Assembly (NCBI GenBank): GCA_964372095.1
Contig: CAYJPV010000007.1
Coordinates: forward strand, 99,512-163,511
DNA: 64,000 nucleotides
Source of the DNA: CAYJPV01 sp964372095
GTDB taxonomy: Bacteria; Acidobacteriota; Vicinamibacteria; Vicinamibacterales; JAKQTR01
Direction of reading: 5' to 3'
Part shown: in pieces, positions 33,659 to 41,808 of the stretch
How the letters are laid out: each line of letters starts with the position of its first letter
Position numbering within the stretch: position 1 is the first letter of the stretch
Notes under the pieces: generated by a model
Databases searched by the model: none
What the model was told of the DNA's origin: nothing
Seen by the model: the letters and a program-made list of their open reading frames with translations, nothing else
Program-made: the position numbers and the translations under genes

Positions 33659-34720
33659 ATGGATGTTGATGACGATGGCCGTCCGGGACGGCCACCTTTC
33701 AACTGGCGCCCGGGCCCCACGGTAGACCTCAGTCGTTTGCAGCGGCCCGCGTGGCTGTCGCCGCGGCTGTTCAGAACTGCCGCGCTCGTCCTCGTCGGAC
33801 TCGTGGTGCTGGCGAACGTCGCGTACCAGGTCCAGCTGGAAGAAGTTGGCGTGGTGCTGCGTTTCGGCCGGTACGACCGCACGACCGAACCTGGGCTGCA
33901 CGTGAAGCTCCCGTTCATCGAGTCGGTCAGGCGCGTTCCCGTCCAGCGCCAGCTGAAAGAAGAGTTCGGGTTCCGCACCGCCGTGGCGGGCGTCAGCACG
34001 CGGTACGCCACGGGTTCGTTCGCCGGCGAGTCGGTCATGCTCACCGGCGACCTCAACGTCGCGGTCGTCGAGTGGATCGTCCAGTACCGCGTGACCGATC
34101 CCTACAAGTACCTCTTCAAGGTCCGGAGCATTACGGAAACCTTCCGCAGCATGAACGAGGCGGTGATGCGCGAGGTCGTCGGGGATCGGACCGTCACCGA
34201 AGTCCTCACGGTGGGCCGCCAGGAAATCGCCACCACCGCAGAGAGACTGATGCAGGGTCTGGCGAACCAGTACGAGATGGGTATCGTGATCGACCAGATC
34301 GTGCTGCAGGACGTGACGCCGCCGGATCCGGTCAAACCGTCGTGGGACGAAGTGAACCAGGCCCAGCAGCAGCGCGACCGCCTGATTAACGAAGCCCGGG
34401 CGGAATACAACAAGGTCGTGCCCCGGGCGACCGGCGAAGCGTCGCAGGCCATCCTTCAGGCCGAAGGGTACGCACTCGAGCGCGTCAATGGCGCGCAGGG
34501 TGACGCCGCCCGCTTCAAGGCCGTCTACGAGGCGTACCGGCGCGCGCCGGAAGTGACGCGGCGCCGTCTGCACCTGGAAACGATGCAGCGCGTGCTGCCG
34601 AATCTGGGCGCCAAGGTCTTCATGGACAAGGGCACGGGCAGCATCATGCCGCTGCTGCCGGTCGAGGGTCTCAAGAGCCTGCTGAACCAGACGTCCGGCA
34701 AGACGGGAGGCCAACAATGA
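33659..34720 (+). CDS. hflK: Membrane protease modulator HflK
   Basis: 353 residues, an SPFH/band 7 protein. A Pro/Gly-rich cytoplasmic N-terminus precedes one transmembrane helix (LFRTAALVLVGLVVLANVAYQV). The SPFH domain follows (EVGVVLRFGRYDRTTEPGLHVKLPFIE, FAGESVMLTGDLNVAVVEWIVQYRVTDP). The C-terminal coiled coil includes the typical VNQAQQQRDRLINEARAEYNKVVPRATGEA. HflK and HflC form a membrane-anchored complex that encloses and controls the FtsH protease. Start ATG 33659, with AGGAGG 7 nt upstream. It overlaps hflC by 4 nt (ATGA). ftsH is not in the window. Confidence 0.94.
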   Translation: MDVDDDGRPGRPPFNWRPGPTVDLSRLQRPAWLSPRLFRTAALVLVGLVVLANVAYQVQLEEVGVVLRFGRYDRTTEPGLHVKLPFIESVRRVPVQRQLKEEFGFRTAVAGVSTRYATGSFAGESVMLTGDLNVAVVEWIVQYRVTDPYKYLFKVRSITETFRSMNEAVMREVVGDRTVTEVLTVGRQEIATTAERLMQGLANQYEMGIVIDQIVLQDVTPPDPVKPSWDEVNQAQQQRDRLINEARAEYNKVVPRATGEASQAILQAEGYALERVNGAQGDAARFKAVYEAYRRAPEVTRRRLHLETMQRVLPNLGAKVFMDKGTGSIMPLLPVEGLKSLLNQTSGKTGGQQ

Positions 34721-35652
34721 AACGCCCTGCCCTGATCGTCCAGGTCGCGATCGGCATCCTGGCCTTTATGCTGCTGTCGGCATCGGCGTACCAGGTGGGT
34801 GAAACCGAGCAGGTGATCATCACCCAGTTCGGTGAACCCGTCGGCGCGCCGGTCAACACGCCCGGGCTGCACTTCAAGGTGCCGCTGATTCAGAAGGCCA
34901 ACTTCTTCGACAAACGGTTCCTCGAGTGGGACGGCAGCCCGAACCAGATGCCCACCAAGGACAAACGGTTCATCTGGGTCGACATGTACGCCCGCTGGCG
35001 CATTACCGATCCGCTGAAGTTCTTCCAGCGGCTGCGCGACGAACGCGGCGCGCAGTCGCGCCTCGACGACATCCTCGACGGCGAGACGCGCAACGCCGTG
35101 GCCAGCTACGATCTCATCGAACTCGTGCGGAGCAGCAACCGGCCGGCCGGGGACGTGCCCGTCGAGTCGCAGGAAGAGCAGATCGTACTCGAGCAGATCG
35201 GCAAGGGCCGCCCGGCGATCGTCGCCGAGATCCTCAAGGTCGCGAAGACGCGGACCTCCGATCTCGGGATCGAGGTGCTGGACATCCGGCTGAAGCGCCT
35301 CGCCTACGTCGATGAGGTGCAGAAGGACGTGTTCGCGCGCATGATTGCCGAACGCCAGCGTATTGCCGAGCGGTTCCGCTCGGAAGGCCAGGGCGAAGCG
35401 GCGCGCATCATGGGTGAGCGGCAGCGCGACCTGCAGCGTATCCAGTCGGAAGCGTACAAGGCCGCCCAGGAACTGCGGGGCAAAGCCGACGCCGAAGCCA
35501 CGGCGATCTACGCCGAGGCGTACGGACGCGACGCGGACTTCTACGCGTTCCTGAAGTCGCTCGAGACCTACGAGCGGGTGATGGATCCCAAGACGTACTT
35601 CGTCCTGGGCACGGACAGCGACTTGCTGAAGTACCTGCGCACACCTCGATAG
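34717..35652 (+). CDS. hflC: Membrane protease modulator HflC
   Basis: 311 residues, partner of HflK. The N-terminal membrane anchor (LIVQVAIGILAFMLLSASAYQV) is followed by the SPFH domain (GETEQVIITQFGEPVGAPVNTPGLHFKVP) and FLEWDGSPNQMPTKDKRFIWVD. The helical region has the family motif VFARMIAERQRIAERFRSEG and AAQELRGKADAEATAIYAEAYGRDADFYAF. Start ATG 34717 overlaps the hflK stop (ATGA). Full length compared with the family. It is the last gene before the scaffold gap. Confidence 0.95.
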   Translation: MKRPALIVQVAIGILAFMLLSASAYQVGETEQVIITQFGEPVGAPVNTPGLHFKVPLIQKANFFDKRFLEWDGSPNQMPTKDKRFIWVDMYARWRITDPLKFFQRLRDERGAQSRLDDILDGETRNAVASYDLIELVRSSNRPAGDVPVESQEEQIVLEQIGKGRPAIVAEILKVAKTRTSDLGIEVLDIRLKRLAYVDEVQKDVFARMIAERQRIAERFRSEGQGEAARIMGERQRDLQRIQSEAYKAAQELRGKADAEATAIYAEAYGRDADFYAFLKSLETYERVMDPKTYFVLGTDSDLLKYLRTPR

Positions 35653-36114
35653 AGAACCGGCTTCATGGGCGGCGGCCGACTCAGGCCGCCGGCCCCCCCC
35701 CCCCCCCCCCCCGCGCGGCGGGGGGCCCGCCCCCGCCCCGGGGGGGGTTGGGGCGGGGGGGGGGNNNNNNNNNNGCCTGCGCCGCCCGCCTCCCGACCCC
35801 CCCGCCGGGGGGGGGGGGCGGGCGGCGCGCCCCCCCCCCCCCCCCCCCCCCCCCCCCCCAGCCCACCCCATCAGGTTCCGGGGGCACGCCACCCTCCCTG
35901 TCAGCGATGTGCCCGGTGCCGTTTGTCCGTTTGTGGGACGCCTTCGTCCGGCACCGGTCACGGATCCTGCGCGTTCGGCAGCGAGACGGTCGTCTACCAC
36001 ACGGTGCGGAGCCGGTCTACCAGGTGGGTGCGCGGTTCGGGCGTTGGCATCGACTTCGCATCGACGACAGCTGCACGATCGCGGGGATGGGGTTCGTCAA
36101 TAGCGGAGGGCACC
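35653..36114. other. Scaffold gap with 10 Ns and G/C homopolymer runs; no gene seen
   Basis: Positions 35765-35774 are N. Both flanks are long runs of C or G (about 35695-35860), unlike any other sequence here and best read as low-quality contig ends. From about 35880 to 36114 the DNA looks normal, but I see no gene or clear promoter. Gene order across this point is not assured. Confidence 0.9.
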
Positions 36115-38631
36115 GTGGCCATGCTCTGGAGGGACTTACGCTTTGGCCTTCGAGTCCTGGGCCGGAACCCCGGGTTCACCACGGTCGCCATCCTGGTCCT
36201 CGGGCTGGGCATCGGCGCCAACACGGCGGTGTTCTCGGTCGTCAACGCCTTGCTCCTGCGGCCCCTGGCCGGCATCGACGCGGGTCCCGCCGTCGTGGGC
36301 CTTTACGGCAAAGACCTCACGCGGCCCGATCGGTTCCGGGCATTCTCGTATCCCGACTACGTCGATCTGCGCGACGCCACGACGGCGTTCTCGTCGGTCG
36401 TGGCGACCACCCTCGGCCTCGTGGGCGTGACCGAGGGTGATGCGACGCGCCGGTCATTCGTGTTGATGGTGTCGGCCAATTACTTCGATGCGCTGGGCGG
36501 CAGGCCCGTCCGCGGACGGGCGTTCACGCTCGACGACGAACGCCCCGGGGCGGCCAGCGCCGTCACGGTAGTGTCGGACGCGTACTGGAGACGGTCCGGG
36601 CGCGATCCGGATCTGATCGGAAAGACCGTACTCATCAGCAGCCGTCCGTTCACCGTCGTCGGCATCGCGCCGGCCGGCTTCACCGGGAACAGCCCGCTGA
36701 TGGTGCCGGAGTTCTGGCTGCCCCTGAGTGCGTCATCCCTGATCAGGGATGCCTCCGGGGCAGCGGCGGCGGCGCAACCGGCCCGCGACCTGCTGCTTCA
36801 GGGGCGTCTCGCGCCCGGCGTGTCCCTGGACACGGCGGGCCGCGAACTCGCCCGGATCGCCGCGCGCCAGGCCCAGGCGTTCCCTGCCGACAACAGGGAC
36901 TACACCATCGTGGCCTCGCCGATGCCGAGGACCGGGATCGGTGCGGAGCCCGGCGACGATGGCGGCATCGTACGCGTGTCGGTGGTGCTGCAGGCGGTGT
37001 CGTCGGTGGTGCTGCTCGTGGCCTGCCTGAACCTGGCAAACATGCTGCTGGCGCGCGGGGCGGCCCGCCGCCACGAGGTGGCCATCCGCCTGTCGGTGGG
37101 AGCGAGCCGGGCCGCGGTGGTCAGGCAGTTCCTTGCCGAGGGGTTCCTGCTGGCAGTTGGCGGCTCGGTGCTGGGCGTCCTTCTCGCACAAGGGGCCACG
37201 GCTGTCTTTGTGGAGTCCGCAACGAAGATGTTCGCTGTCCCGGTGGACCTCAGGACGGAGATCGACTGGCGGGTCGTGGGCACGACCCTGTTCTTCGCCG
37301 CGGCGGCCACTTTGGTATTCGCGCTGGGGCCCGCGTGGCGGATCACCCGGCCCGGCATTCTGGACGATCTGAAAGACCGCCGACCCGGAATCCACGGCCG
37401 GCGGGTCCGGCTGTTCGGGGTACGCAACCTCCTGCTGATCTCGCAGATGGCCCTGTCGCTGGCCTTGCTCGTGTCCGGGGCCCTGTTCGTGCGGGGCGCG
37501 ATGAACGCGGCCGACGCCACCCCCGGGTTTTCGTTCGACAACGGTCTGCTCGTGGAAGTGGACCCGAGCCTGGCGGCGTACTCTCGCGATCAGATCGCTG
37601 CGGCACACCGGGGGCTGCTCGCGCGCCTTCGCACCGTGCCCGGCGTCCAGGCCGCGAGCATGGCATCGACCGTCCCGTTCGGGCGGGAGCGTAACGGTGC
37701 GCGCGTGGAGCGCGCGTTGGGCGCCGAGGCCGGTGAGACGTCGTCCGAGCCGATCCCGGCCACGTCCATCATCATCGGCGCCGACTACTTCCGCGCCCTT
37801 GGGCTGACCGTCCTGCGCGGGCGCGAGTTCACGCAGGAGGAAGCCGAAGGCACGGCGGCGCGCCGCGTGGCCATCATCGACGAACCGCTGGCGCAGCGCC
37901 TGTTTCCTGCAGGCGAGGATCCGGTCGGGCAGCACGTCCGCGTTCCGGGGAGCGAACCCGGTCGGAGTGGCGACGCGCTCGAGGTCGTCGGGGTCGTCCC
38001 GGGCCTTCGCGAGAGGCTCTTCGACCGCGGTCCGTCGCCGCATCTCTACCGGCCGTTCGCGTTGAGGGCGCAGAGCGGGATGACCTACCACATCAGGCTC
38101 GAGGGCGGGGAAGCCGCGGCCGCCGCCGTGGGCGAGACCGTCCGGCGGGAAATCCGCGGGTTCGATGCCCGCCTGCCCGTGCTGTCGCTGACGACGCTCC
38201 GGACGTTTGCTGACAGCAGCCCGTTCCTGTGGATCTATCGTTCCGCCGCCAGGATCTTCACGGCGTTCGGCCTGGCGGCGCTGCTGCTGGCCCTGGTCGG
38301 CATCTACGGCGTCAATGCCTACACGGTCGCGCGGCGCACGCACGAGATCGGCATCCGGATGACGCTCGGCGCGTCGGCCGCAGACGTGGTGCGACTCATT
38401 GCGCGAGACGCCTGTGTCGTGTCCGCCATCGGCGTGACCGTCGGTCTCGGGCTGGCCATCGCCTTCGGTTCCGTGATCAGTTCGATGCTCTACGACGTGA
38501 GCGCCACCGACCCGCTGGCGCTCGTGCTGACGCCGATCCTCCTCGGCGGGTCGGCCATGCTGGCGTCGTACCTCCCCGCCCGGCGCGCCACCAGGGTGGC
38601 GCCCGTGGCCGCCCTGCGCCAGGACGGGTGA
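36115..38631 (+). CDS. ABC transporter permease, MacB/FtsX type with duplicated permease unit (ADOP)
   Basis: About 838 residues. It begins with the ADOP signature WRDLRFGLRVLGRNPGFTTVA and first helix ILVLGLGIGANTAVFSVVNALLL. A periplasmic core domain follows, then FtsX unit 1 (VSSVVLLVACLNLANMLLARGAARRHEVAIRLSVGASRA). A second N-terminal-like segment (LLLISQMALSLALLVSGALFVRG), a second periplasmic domain and FtsX unit 2 (GIYGVNAYTVARRTHEIGIRMTLGASAADVVRLIARD) complete it, ending VAPVAALRQDG. No ATPase gene is adjacent, as is common for these orphan permeases. GTG 36115 is preferred (GGAGGG 5 nt before); ATG 36121 is also possible. Substrate unknown. Confidence 0.9.
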   Translation: MAMLWRDLRFGLRVLGRNPGFTTVAILVLGLGIGANTAVFSVVNALLLRPLAGIDAGPAVVGLYGKDLTRPDRFRAFSYPDYVDLRDATTAFSSVVATTLGLVGVTEGDATRRSFVLMVSANYFDALGGRPVRGRAFTLDDERPGAASAVTVVSDAYWRRSGRDPDLIGKTVLISSRPFTVVGIAPAGFTGNSPLMVPEFWLPLSASSLIRDASGAAAAAQPARDLLLQGRLAPGVSLDTAGRELARIAARQAQAFPADNRDYTIVASPMPRTGIGAEPGDDGGIVRVSVVLQAVSSVVLLVACLNLANMLLARGAARRHEVAIRLSVGASRAAVVRQFLAEGFLLAVGGSVLGVLLAQGATAVFVESATKMFAVPVDLRTEIDWRVVGTTLFFAAAATLVFALGPAWRITRPGILDDLKDRRPGIHGRRVRLFGVRNLLLISQMALSLALLVSGALFVRGAMNAADATPGFSFDNGLLVEVDPSLAAYSRDQIAAAHRGLLARLRTVPGVQAASMASTVPFGRERNGARVERALGAEAGETSSEPIPATSIIIGADYFRALGLTVLRGREFTQEEAEGTAARRVAIIDEPLAQRLFPAGEDPVGQHVRVPGSEPGRSGDALEVVGVVPGLRERLFDRGPSPHLYRPFALRAQSGMTYHIRLEGGEAAAAAVGETVRREIRGFDARLPVLSLTTLRTFADSSPFLWIYRSAARIFTAFGLAALLLALVGIYGVNAYTVARRTHEIGIRMTLGASAADVVRLIARDACVVSAIGVTVGLGLAIAFGSVISSMLYDVSATDPLALVLTPILLGGSAMLASYLPARRATRVAPVAALRQDG

Positions 38632-38639
38632 GGAGGCCC

Positions 38640-38653
38640 GCCTCGTCCGAGGC
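38640..38653. terminator. Small hairpin between convergent genes
   Basis: GCCTC-GTCC-GAGGC forms a 5-bp stem with a tetraloop in the 38-bp gap between the ADOP permease and the oxidoreductase. It is short and has no T-run, so this is a weak call. Confidence 0.25.
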
Positions 38654-38669
38654 TCGCCTGGGGAGGTCG

Positions 38670-39746
38670 TTACGGCAGATCGATGGTCCGGCCGGTCCTG
38701 AACGACTCGTCGGCGGCCAGCACGATGCGCAGGCTGTTCACCGCGTCGCCCATGTGATCGGTCAGGTCGAGGTTCTCGACAATCGCGCGGTGGAAGAACC
38801 GCTGCTCGCGGGCGCACAGCTCCTGGTGATCCGGCTCGTCGGTCAGGTCGATGATCTCGTCGGGTTTCGCGAACGTGCCGTCAGCCTTCAGCGCGCCGTG
38901 GTGCAGGAGCAGCGACTCGGTTTTCGTGTGCGAATCGATGTCCGCCGACTTCTTGTCGCCACCCGCCTTCTTCGCGACGATGCTCACACACCCCTCGGGC
39001 CCGACGACGTCCTTCACGAAGAACGCGGTCTCGCTCATCATCGGTCCCCACCCGGCTTCGTACCAGCCCACCGAACCGTCGGCAAACGTCACCTGCAGCT
39101 GCCCGTAGCTGTACATCCCGGGCGGCAGGTCGTCGGTCAGCCGCGCGCCGATCGCGCTCACGCGCACGGGCGTCGACCGGGTCATCAGGCACATCACGTC
39201 CACGTAGTGCACGCCGCAGTCCACGATGGGCGAAATGGACTTCATCAGGTTCTTGTGCGTATTCCACTGGGCACCCGAACTCTGCTGGTTCAGGTTCATC
39301 CGCATGACCAGCGGCTTGCCCAGCGACTGCGCCACCTCGATGAATTTGATCCACGACGGATGGTGCCGGAGGATGTACCCAATCACGAGCTTGCGCCCCG
39401 TGCGTGTCGCTTCGGCCACCACCTGCTCGGCCTGCGCCACGGTCGTTGCGACAGGTTTCTCCACGAACACGTGACAGCCGGCGGCAAAGGCTTTCAGCAC
39501 CAGCTCCGCGTGGGTGTCGGGATACGTGCAGACGGCGACGCAGTCGGGCTGTGCCGCCGCCAGCGCCGTGTCGACGTCGTCGTACTCCGCCACGCCGCCC
39601 AGGGCCGCCGCCAGCTTGCCCCGGGCTTCCGGAAACTTGTCGACCAGTCCCACCAGCTCGAACCCCGGGTCCGCGTGGTAGGCCTTCGCGTGCGACGACC
39701 CCATGTTGCCGCAGCCGATGACGATGATCTTCAAACGTGTGCTCAT
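38670..39746 (-). CDS. Gfo/Idh/MocA-family oxidoreductase
   Basis: 358 residues. The N-terminal Rossmann fold has the dinucleotide motif VIGCGNMGSSHAKAY (about 9-23). The family's EKPVATT stands near 95-101, with the Lys that supports catalysis, followed by GYILRHHPSW and the second-domain catalytic-site segment DCGVHYVDVMCLM (Asp and His as expected). These enzymes oxidise or reduce sugars and related polyols with NAD(P). The exact substrate cannot be told. It is convergent with the ADOP permease and divergent from the acyl-CoA synthetase (166 bp between starts). Confidence 0.9.
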   Translation of the reverse strand: MSTRLKIIVIGCGNMGSSHAKAYHADPGFELVGLVDKFPEARGKLAAALGGVAEYDDVDTALAAAQPDCVAVCTYPDTHAELVLKAFAAGCHVFVEKPVATTVAQAEQVVAEATRTGRKLVIGYILRHHPSWIKFIEVAQSLGKPLVMRMNLNQQSSGAQWNTHKNLMKSISPIVDCGVHYVDVMCLMTRSTPVRVSAIGARLTDDLPPGMYSYGQLQVTFADGSVGWYEAGWGPMMSETAFFVKDVVGPEGCVSIVAKKAGGDKKSADIDSHTKTESLLLHHGALKADGTFAKPDEIIDLTDEPDHQELCAREQRFFHRAIVENLDLTDHMGDAVNSLRIVLAADESFRTGRTIDLP

Positions 39747-39912
39747 GTGTGTGCGCTCCGCAGTAACGGGTCCAGCATCCGACCCTCTGATTCTATGCGG
39801 ATCTCAAGACCCGGGGCTACGCAGAGAGGCGCACCGGGGGATCCCGGACGCCTGGACCGCGCCGTTGCCGTAGAATGGTAGGAGTACCGCTGTCTCTGAG
39901 GGTGATCTCCTG

Positions 39913-41703
39913 ATGCCACAGTCTCATCTGGTTCGACTGCTGCGCGAGCGTATCGCGCTGCGTGGTGATCGTGCGGCCTTGCGCGTGCAGCAGGACGGCG
40001 CGTGGCAGACCATCAGCTGGCGCGCACTGGGTGAGGCCATGGACGGCTGCGCGCAGGCGCTCATCCACGCCGGCCACCAGCCCGCCGAGATGGTCGGCCT
40101 CTGCGCCCGCAACATGCCGGAGTGGACCCAGGCCGACCTCGGCATTCTGGCTGCTCGCGGCGTCAGCGTACCCATCTACCCGACCAGCACCCTCGAACAG
40201 GTCCGCTACATCGTCCGCGACGCCCGCATCGGCCTGCTCTTCGTCGGCGAACAGCCGCAGTTCGATCAGGCCCTGCAGTTGTGGCAGGACGGCGAGATCC
40301 GCCAGATCGTCGCCCTCGACGGCAGCGTCGACCTGCGCGGCTGCCCGCAGGCCAGCCACTTCCTGACGTTCCTGGCCCAGGGCCGCGGCACGGCGAGCGA
40401 ACAGGCGTTGCGCCACCGGGAAACCCAGTACCGCATGGACGACCTGCTGACCCTGATCTACACGTCGGGGACCACGGGCGAACCAAAAGGCGTGATGCTG
40501 GACTTCGCCAACCTCGCCGCGTGCTTCGAGATGCACGATGCCCGCCTCGACCTGACGGAACGGGACGTCTCGCTCTGCATGCTGCCGCTCAGTCACGTGT
40601 TCGAGCGCGCCTGGACCTACTACGTACTCGCCTGCGGCGCCGAGAACGTGTACATCCGCGATCCGCAGGCCGTCATGGACGTGATCGGCGACGTACGGCC
40701 GACCGTGATGTGTTCGGTCCCACGCCTCTACGAGAAGGCATACGCCGCCATCCAGGCCCGGGTGGCCCAGGCGCCCCGCCTCCGCCGCACGCTGTTCGCC
40801 TGGGCCACAGCCGTGGGCGAGCAGATCGTCGAGTACCGCCAGACCGGCGCATCCGTCCCGCTGTGGCTCGGCGCGAAGCGGTGGCTGGCCGAGCGGCTCG
40901 TGTTCCGCAAACTGCGCGGGCGTTTCGGCGGCCGTATCCGCCTGCTGCCCGTCGCGGGGGCCAGGCTGGCCGACGACGTCAACCTCTTCTTCCAGGCCAT
41001 GGGCCTGAACATCACGTACGGGTACGGCCTCACCGAAACCACCGCCACGGTGTGCTGCTACGAGCGCGACCGGTTCCGGCTGGGCTCCATCGGCACGGCC
41101 CTCAAGGGCGTCGAGGTCAAGCTCGGCGACAACAACGAACTGCTCGTGCGGGCTCCGACGGTGATGCGCGGCTACTACAACAAGCCCGAGGCCACCCGCG
41201 AGGTCATGACCGACGACGGCTTCCTGCGCACGGGCGACGCCGGCGCGGTGGACCACGAAGGCCACCTCTATTTCACGGAGCGCATCAAGGAGCTGATGAA
41301 AACCTCCAACGGCCAGTACGTGGCGCCGCAACTGGTCGAAGGCACGATCGGCAAAGATCGGTTCATCGATCAGATCGCCATCGTCGCCGATGCCCGGCAT
41401 TTCGTGTCGGCCCTGATCGTGCCCAGCTTCGAGTCGCTGGAAGAGTACGCCCGTTCCATCAACCTCCAGTACCAATGCCGGGCAGAGCTCCTGCGCCACT
41501 CGGCGGTCGCCGCGTTCTTCGAGGCGCGCATCCAGGAACTGCAGCAGGAGCTGGCGCGGTTTCAGCAGGTGAAGAAGTTCACGCTCCTGCCCAGCGCGTT
41601 CTCGGTGGAAGCGGGCGAAGTCACCCCGACGATGAAGCTGCGGCGCCGGATCATCGAGGCCAACTACCGCAACGAGATCGACGCGATGTACGCCGCCGGC
41701 TGA
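39913..41703 (+). CDS. Long-chain acyl-CoA synthetase (AMP-binding)
   Basis: 596 residues of the adenylate-forming superfamily, long-chain fatty acid branch. The ATP/AMP loop is LLTLIYTSGTTGEPKGVML, followed by LPLSHVFERAW, YGYGLTETTATVCCY (A5), FLRTGDAGAVDHEGHLYFTERIKELMKTSNGQYVAP (A7-A8) and a C-terminal Lys region TPTMKLRRRIIEANY. It activates fatty acids to acyl-CoA with ATP in the cytoplasm or at the inner membrane face. Start ATG 39913; the ribosome binding site is weak. It is not clearly in an operon: the next gene starts 105 bp downstream with its own good ribosome binding site. Confidence 0.93.
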   Translation: MPQSHLVRLLRERIALRGDRAALRVQQDGAWQTISWRALGEAMDGCAQALIHAGHQPAEMVGLCARNMPEWTQADLGILAARGVSVPIYPTSTLEQVRYIVRDARIGLLFVGEQPQFDQALQLWQDGEIRQIVALDGSVDLRGCPQASHFLTFLAQGRGTASEQALRHRETQYRMDDLLTLIYTSGTTGEPKGVMLDFANLAACFEMHDARLDLTERDVSLCMLPLSHVFERAWTYYVLACGAENVYIRDPQAVMDVIGDVRPTVMCSVPRLYEKAYAAIQARVAQAPRLRRTLFAWATAVGEQIVEYRQTGASVPLWLGAKRWLAERLVFRKLRGRFGGRIRLLPVAGARLADDVNLFFQAMGLNITYGYGLTETTATVCCYERDRFRLGSIGTALKGVEVKLGDNNELLVRAPTVMRGYYNKPEATREVMTDDGFLRTGDAGAVDHEGHLYFTERIKELMKTSNGQYVAPQLVEGTIGKDRFIDQIAIVADARHFVSALIVPSFESLEEYARSINLQYQCRAELLRHSAVAAFFEARIQELQQELARFQQVKKFTLLPSAFSVEAGEVTPTMKLRRRIIEANYRNEIDAMYAAG

Positions 41704-41808
41704 GGCCGGACCAGGCCCTGTAAGAAAATTCGAAGAAGAACCTCACTCGAACTGCAGAGCGTTTCGGACCGACGGGCGTCTGATACTCCGATCGAGGAGG
41801 ACCGGCCC

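Noticed and set aside
35665..36114. Apparent N-terminal extension of the ADOP permease through the N run
   Set aside because: The frame crosses Ns and homopolymer G/C tracts and encodes only Pro/Gly/Arg runs. The real start, with a ribosome binding site, is at about 36115.
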